From the NCBI GenBank assembly GCA_007122045.1, contig SKJM01000705.1, positions 1-9,374 on the forward strand: 9,374 bases of DNA, given 5' to 3'. The position numbers and the translations under genes are program-made. The notes beneath the pieces were generated by a model, which made no database searches, was not told the DNA's origin, and saw only the letters and a list, made by a program, of their open reading frames with translations. Source of the DNA: Planctomycetales bacterium (GTDB lineage Bacteria > Planctomycetota > Planctomycetia > Pirellulales > Thermoguttaceae). Positions within the stretch are counted from its first letter, which is position 1. The number at the start of each line of letters is the position of its first letter. Positions 6,415 through 9,374 of the stretch are shown in pieces.

Positions 6415-7178
6415 GGCACGACTACCACTGCTGAGGATGTGAGGATGCTCCGAATTTCCCGGAGGCGGTCTTCCGAGGGTTCCGGGGTGTCGGGCAGGGG
6501 AATGCGAAGGCCGAACCGCCGATACTTGTCCATCGCGGCCCGGTGGTAGGGCAGCAGGCGCAGCGGCGGCTGGCGGGGAAGCGCCTCGACCAGGGCGACG
6601 AGCTGCCGGAGGTTCGCGTCGGTGTCGGTAATGCCCGGCACGACGGGCATCCGAAGCTCGATGCTCACCTCGGTCTCGCACAGCGCCGCCAGGTTGGCGT
6701 GGATCGGCTCGTTGTCCACACCGGTCAGCTCGGCGTGCCGGCGGGGGTCGATCACCTTCAGGTCATAGAGGAACAAGTCGGTCCGCCGCGCGATTTCCAG
6801 CAGCGTCTGCCGAGGGGCGTAACCGCACGTGTCGACAGCCCGGTGGATCGCGTGCCGCCCGCAATGGTCGAGCACGGCGGCCAGGAACTCCGGCTGCGCC
6901 AGCGGCTCCCCTCCAGAGAAGGTGACACCCCCGCCCGATTCGTCGTAAAAGGGCACGTCGCGTTCGATCTCCGCCATCATTTCTTCCACGCCAACCCTCC
7001 GGCCAACTGGCCTGGTCCCATCCGTCTGGTCGCCCTTCTCGAGAACCGTCCCCTGGCTTTCCGGATTGTGGCACCAGCGGCAGGCCAGCGGGCAACCTTG
7101 CAGGAACACGGTGGTCCGTATCCCCGGCCCATCGTGGACGGCGTAGCGCTTGATGTCGAAAAGCATGCCTTCGGTCAT
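6411..7178 (-). CDS. Radical-SAM glycyl radical enzyme activase for the adjacent dehydratase
   Basis: This 255-aa protein would install the radical on Gly761 of the neighbouring enzyme. The N-terminus HDGPGIRTTVFLQGCPL leads into the CxxxCxxC cluster (Cys29, Cys33, Cys36, within CPLACRWCHNPES). The SAM-binding GGEP is at 89-92 (VTFSGGEPL), DTCGY at 116-120, LYDLK at 137-141, MPVVPGITD at 177-185 and a C-terminal LLPYHRAAMDKY. Only about 20 residues lie between NPESQG and VEEMM, where most activases other than that of pyruvate formate-lyase carry a Cys-rich ferredoxin insert; no extra Cys pair is present. The start at 7178 fits the family's N-terminus; Met5 is an alternative, and neither has a clear ribosome binding site. 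The stop overlaps the dehydratase start by 4 nt, so the two form an operon transcribed leftward. Confidence 0.92.
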   Translation of the reverse strand: MTEGMLFDIKRYAVHDGPGIRTTVFLQGCPLACRWCHNPESQGTVLEKGDQTDGTRPVGRRVGVEEMMAEIERDVPFYDESGGGVTFSGGEPLAQPEFLAAVLDHCGRHAIHRAVDTCGYAPRQTLLEIARRTDLFLYDLKVIDPRRHAELTGVDNEPIHANLAALCETEVSIELRMPVVPGITDTDANLRQLVALVEALPRQPPLRLLPYHRAAMDKYRRFGLRIPLPDTPEPSEDRLREIRSILTSSAVVVVP

Positions 7179-7184
7179 GACACC

Positions 7185-7213
7185 ATGATGCTACACGACC
7201 GCATTTTTGTCCA
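7185..7213 (-). promoter_or_regulatory. Weak candidate promoter for the activase-dehydratase operon
   Basis: On the minus strand, TGGACA (7213-7208, five of six matches to TTGACA) and CATCAT (7190-7185, four of six matches to TATAAT) are 17 bp apart. Transcription would start almost at the activase ATG (7178), leaving little or no leader, which agrees with the missing ribosome binding site. The -10 match is poor, so this is only a suggestion. Confidence 0.22.
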
Positions 7214-7494
7214 GGGGGCGTCGGCTGCCTGCGCGGCCCCCCTGCGCCGAAAGGATGACCCCAATTGAAGGACCTGCTGCCGCACCGTCCGGGCGTTCAG
7301 GCATCGGCCGCAACGGCGGAAACGGTGAGCTCGAGCGACGCGCTCAGCACGTGCGGGGACGGCGGGCGCGGCGCAGGACGGCGCAAACCGCTTTTTCTGC
7401 GCGAGGTCCAGGGCCATGTAAGAAGGGCCATTCCGTTTCCACGTGCCGACGGCGCATCCTGCGATACCACACGCTCGCCGGCCGTGGTCGGGTA

Positions 7495-7503
7495 TGGTAC
7501 AAT
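7495..7503 (+). promoter_or_regulatory. Candidate extended -10 promoter giving a leaderless transcript
   Basis: TGGTACAAT fits the extended -10 form (TG, one base, then TACAAT). Transcription about seven bases downstream of the hexamer would begin at or next to the A of the ATG at 7510. There is no purine-rich ribosome binding site between the two, which supports leaderless translation. No clear -35 box is seen. Confidence 0.4.
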
Positions 7504-7509
7504 ACCGCC

Positions 7510-8271
7510 ATGCAGGTCATTTCGCTTCAATCCGGCAGCAACGGCAATTGCATCTACGTCGAGGCGTGTGGGGTACGGCTGCTGTTCGACGCCGGCATCA
7601 GCGGCATTCAGGTCGAGCGGCGCCTGGCCGGGTGCGGCCGGGATCCGCGGAAGGCCGACGCCGTGCTGATTTCGCACGAGCACAGCGACCACTGCCGGAA
7701 CATGGGCGTGTTGCACCGCAAGTTCGGCCTGCCGGTGTACGTCACGGCGAAGACCTACCGGGCCGCGAGGCGGCGCGGTTTGGGCGACATCGGCGATTTG
7801 CGCCACTTCCGCTCGGGCGAGACCCTCCGGCTGGGAAACGTGCAGGTGGAAACCGTGCCCACGCCGCACGACGGCGTCGATGGGGCCATGTTCATCGTCG
7901 ACGACGGCCGGTGCCGGCTGGGTATCCTGACCGACCTGGGGCACGTGTTTTCCGGCCTGGAGGCGGTCATCGGCTCGCTCGACGCCGTATTGCTGGAGAG
8001 CAACTACGACCCCGAAATGCTGGCCGAGGGGGCCTACCCCGACTGGCTGAAAGAGCGGGTGGCCGGCCCGGGCGGGCACCTGTCGAACTTCGAGGCCGCG
8101 GAATTGGTGCTGGCGGCGGGCCGGCGCCTGAAGTGGGTGTGCTTGGCGCATCTTTCCCAGGACAACAATACGCCGAAACGGGCGCTGGCCACCCACCGGC
8201 GGATTCTCGGCGGCCGGCTGCCGCTGCTGGTGGCTACCCGATACGAAGCGTCCGATGTGTTGGAGGTGTGA
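7510..8271 (+). CDS. walJ: MBL-fold metallo-hydrolase of the WalJ (YycJ) type
   Basis: This 253-aa protein opens with MQVISLQSGSNGNCIYVE, the typical first strand and loop of WalJ/YycJ proteins (SGSxGNCxYVE). Metal ligands are visible in HEHSDH (His56, His58, Asp60, His61), TPHD (His120), LTDLG (Asp142) and AHLSQ (His214). LLESNYDPEML and GHLSN are further family signatures. In Gram-positive bacteria the relative is linked to cell wall and cell division control beside the WalRK two-component genes, and the fold suggests exonuclease or phosphodiesterase activity; here no two-component genes are near. The long upstream extension of the frame to 7207 is rejected because the family starts at this Met. 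The gene converges on the ARPP-1 gene with a 6-nt gap. Confidence 0.88.
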   Translation: MQVISLQSGSNGNCIYVEACGVRLLFDAGISGIQVERRLAGCGRDPRKADAVLISHEHSDHCRNMGVLHRKFGLPVYVTAKTYRAARRRGLGDIGDLRHFRSGETLRLGNVQVETVPTPHDGVDGAMFIVDDGRCRLGILTDLGHVFSGLEAVIGSLDAVLLESNYDPEMLAEGAYPDWLKERVAGPGGHLSNFEAAELVLAAGRRLKWVCLAHLSQDNNTPKRALATHRRILGGRLPLLVATRYEASDVLEV

Positions 8272-8277
8272 TCGGCG

Positions 8278-9189
8278 CTACCCGGCGCACATGATACTCC
8301 CGTGGACCAGGGCCCCGTCCAAGAGGAGTGCGGAGGCGTGGTCGCCTGCCTCCGAGGTGGCCCGGTATTCCTCGCCCTCGCCCACCGCTTCGGCGGGTTC
8401 CCAGGACAGGTCGGCCAAGCGGTTGAGAACGCGCTCCACGTCGGCGGCCTCGGCCTGCTTCTCTTCCACCGGGTCCTCCAAAGTGTCGAGCACGGCGCCC
8501 GAGAGGAGCCGAGCCCACACCTTCCGGCACGTGGCGGCTTTGTCGAACAGGTCGCACGAGACGACCTTGCCTCCGACGGCCACGGCGGCTCCCACGGCCC
8601 CCTCAACGTAGGGGAGCCCCTCCTGCATCTCCTTCACCCGGGCACTGTGGGCGACGAACGTGTCGGACATCGCACTGGTGCCGGACGCCGTCCCCAAGGC
8701 CGCCTGCTGCCGTTCCACTTCTTCCCAGACCTCGCCCTGGTCGGCGCGGTGGCCGCGCCTGGCCTTGACTGACTCGGTGACCGACGCCTTCATGAGGTAT
8801 CGCAGCTTCGAGGGCGAATGGCTTCCGCTGGAGCCGAACGCCCGGCTCGTATAGCCCCACCGGCCCTGCTCGACGCAGGACACGGGGATACGGGTCTTGG
8901 CGCGGGCGGCCACGAGCACGCTGGTGTTCAGAATGCGGTTTTGTTTGGCGCCGATCAGTTCCTCGCCTTCCAGAAACAGGACCCGAAGGTCGCCCTTGTT
9001 CTCGACCGAGAGGTCGGGCACGGAACCGGCCTCCGAGACCTCCTCGACCAGGACCGAGCCCTGGCCGATGGCTTCGTCGGACAGCGCATAGTCGGCGCCG
9101 CCGCCGGGGTCGGCAAATAGGGGGAACACGGTCAGCCCCGTGCAGCGAAGGGGCTCGCCAATCCGGATTTCGGGAAAAGTGACTGCCAT
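8278..9189 (-). CDS. ARPP-1 family domain-containing protein
   Basis: This 303-aa protein carries the ARPP-1 domain signature over its first 110 residues: the LTVFPLF strand, the EEVSEAGSVPDLSVEN segment, then LFLEGEELIGAKQNRILN and IPVSCVEQGRWGY. These match the domain found associated with ADP-ribosylglycohydrolase and rhodanese-phosphatase proteins, which is thought to act around ADP-ribose or NAD metabolism; its molecular role is not established. The middle (about 125-190) is charged and probably helical, and the C-terminal third is conserved-looking without a motif I can name. No signal peptide or membrane helix is seen. The start at 9189 is favoured over a longer frame by AAGGAG (9201-9196) six bases upstream. 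No ADP-ribosylglycohydrolase or rhodanese gene lies inside the window. Confidence 0.82.
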   Translation of the reverse strand: MAVTFPEIRIGEPLRCTGLTVFPLFADPGGGADYALSDEAIGQGSVLVEEVSEAGSVPDLSVENKGDLRVLFLEGEELIGAKQNRILNTSVLVAARAKTRIPVSCVEQGRWGYTSRAFGSSGSHSPSKLRYLMKASVTESVKARRGHRADQGEVWEEVERQQAALGTASGTSAMSDTFVAHSARVKEMQEGLPYVEGAVGAAVAVGGKVVSCDLFDKAATCRKVWARLLSGAVLDTLEDPVEEKQAEAADVERVLNRLADLSWEPAEAVGEGEEYRATSEAGDHASALLLDGALVHGSIMCAG

Positions 9190-9195
9190 GGCCGG

Positions 9196-9201
9196 CTCCT
9201 T
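9196..9201 (-). promoter_or_regulatory. Strong ribosome binding site of the ARPP-1 gene
   Basis: AAGGAG lies six bases before the ATG at 9189 and decides the start. It is the best ribosome binding site in the window. An upstream in-frame Met at about 9225 would place this site inside the coding region. Confidence 0.75.
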
Positions 9202-9236
9202 GATGATGGACCTTCCAAAGTACAAAACACGGGGTC

Positions 9237-9265
9237 AGTATAGCGGAATCGCCGGGGCTTGTCAT
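9237..9265 (-). promoter_or_regulatory. Sigma70-type promoter of the ARPP-1 gene
   Basis: ATGACA (9265-9260) and TATACT (9242-9237) each match the consensus at five of six positions and are spaced by exactly 17 bp. Transcription would start near 9230, giving a leader of about 40 nt that contains the AAGGAG site. It is the best promoter match in the window and overlaps the putative stop codon of the partial upstream frame. Confidence 0.6.
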
Positions 9266-9374
9266 CCGGGGGCACCGGCGGAGGGGGCACCGGCGGAGGT
9301 TCGGTGCGCGGCCTCCCGGCGGGCGGTACCCGGCGGAGGCTGCTCGCCGGCCGGCCCGGCGTGCTCGCGGGGGG
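9262..9374 (-). CDS. Possible 3' end of an unidentified gene (5' end outside window)
   Basis: One minus-strand frame is open from the window edge to a TGA at 9264-9262, with about 37 codons rich in Gly, Ala, Pro and Arg, ending SAGAPSAGAPG. A low-complexity tail just before a promoter would fit the end of a real gene, but GC-rich DNA often stays open by chance and no motif is visible. Confidence 0.25.
   Translation of the reverse strand, partial: PREHAGPAGEQPPPGTARREAAHRTSAGAPSAGAPG
9268..9297. repeat. Two exact tandem copies of a 15-bp unit
   Basis: The unit GGGGGCACCGGCGGA occurs at 9268-9282 and again directly at 9283-9297, and a related CCGGCGGAGG occurs again near 9330. Because 15 is a multiple of three, a change in copy number would keep any reading frame; on the minus strand it encodes SAGAP twice in the frame that stops at 9262. 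Confidence 0.85.

Larger units (their letters stand above)
7179..7509. other. Divergent intergenic region between activase and WalJ-type gene
   Basis: About 330 bp separate the divergent genes. CAGGGGG (7212-7218) and CCCCCTG (7238-7244) form a 7-bp inverted repeat next to the candidate operon promoter. No T-tract lies on either exit side, so it is not a standard terminator; it could be an operator or an RNA stem. The longer reading frames here lack motifs and are taken as products of high GC. Besides the candidate promoters at the two ends I see nothing definite. Confidence 0.4.

Noticed and set aside
6415..6681. An 89-codon upstream extension of the dehydratase frame.
   Set aside because: It lies in the wrong frame over the activase gene, is Arg/Pro-rich and has no counterpart in the family; the ATGA-coupled start at 6414 fits the family N-terminus.
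7212..7244. The 7-bp GC inverted repeat as a rho-independent terminator.
   Set aside because: No T-tract follows the stem in either direction of transcription, and it lies between divergent genes where no transcript needs to end.
7207..7509. A 101-codon N-terminal extension of the WalJ-type hydrolase.
   Set aside because: The family begins at the Met at 7510, the extension is Arg-rich low-complexity sequence, and a promoter-like box lies within it.

Overview
The window is from a GC-rich bacterium. Most genes use G or C at nearly every third codon position, and one gene pair encodes a glycyl radical enzyme and its activase, which implies an anaerobic or microaerophilic life style for at least part of the cycle. 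The lineage cannot be fixed from this sequence. The mix of an ARPP-1 family protein, a WalJ-type hydrolase and a HypD-type glycyl radical enzyme would fit an uncultured member of a phylum such as the Planctomycetota, but that is inference.

Layout, left to right. (1) Positions 1-620, minus strand: an SbcD-like calcineurin-fold metallophosphoesterase that runs off the left edge, with a plausible promoter at 675-704. (2) About 678-857, minus strand: a decayed C-terminal fragment that resembles an M48 metalloprotease, then about 230 bp with no gene. (3) 1115-3821, plus strand: a compact three-gene cassette with visibly lower GC. It encodes an unrecognised 253-aa protein, a 270-aa coiled-coil protein with a small beta domain, and a ComEC-like metallo-beta-lactamase-fold hydrolase. 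A 12-codon mini-ORF bridges the first two genes and the last two overlap by 53 nt, so the three products are probably made together. Composition, compactness and the adjacent broken gene suggest an acquired accessory (possibly defence) module. This is the best candidate here for an undescribed system. (4) 3822-4041: a convergent gap with no confident gene.

(5) 4042-7178, minus strand: a two-gene operon, first the radical-SAM activase (7178 to 6411), then the glycyl radical enzyme (6414 to 4042), joined by an ATGA overlap. The enzyme matches trans-4-hydroxy-L-proline dehydratase (HypD) along its whole length, including the catalytic Cys and Glu and the radical Gly. The activase puts the radical on that Gly, and the dehydratase then turns hydroxyproline into pyrroline-5-carboxylate, which normally feeds proline synthesis or fermentation. 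The activase is short and lacks the usual auxiliary ferredoxin insert. (6) 7179-7509: intergenic, probably holding promoters for both flanking genes. (7) 7510-8271, plus strand: a WalJ/YycJ-type MBL hydrolase, possibly translated from a leaderless mRNA. (8) 8278-9189, minus strand: an ARPP-1 family protein with a very good promoter and ribosome binding site, ending only 6 nt from the convergent hydrolase gene. (9) 9262-9374: perhaps the 3' end of another minus-strand gene, containing a 15-bp tandem repeat.
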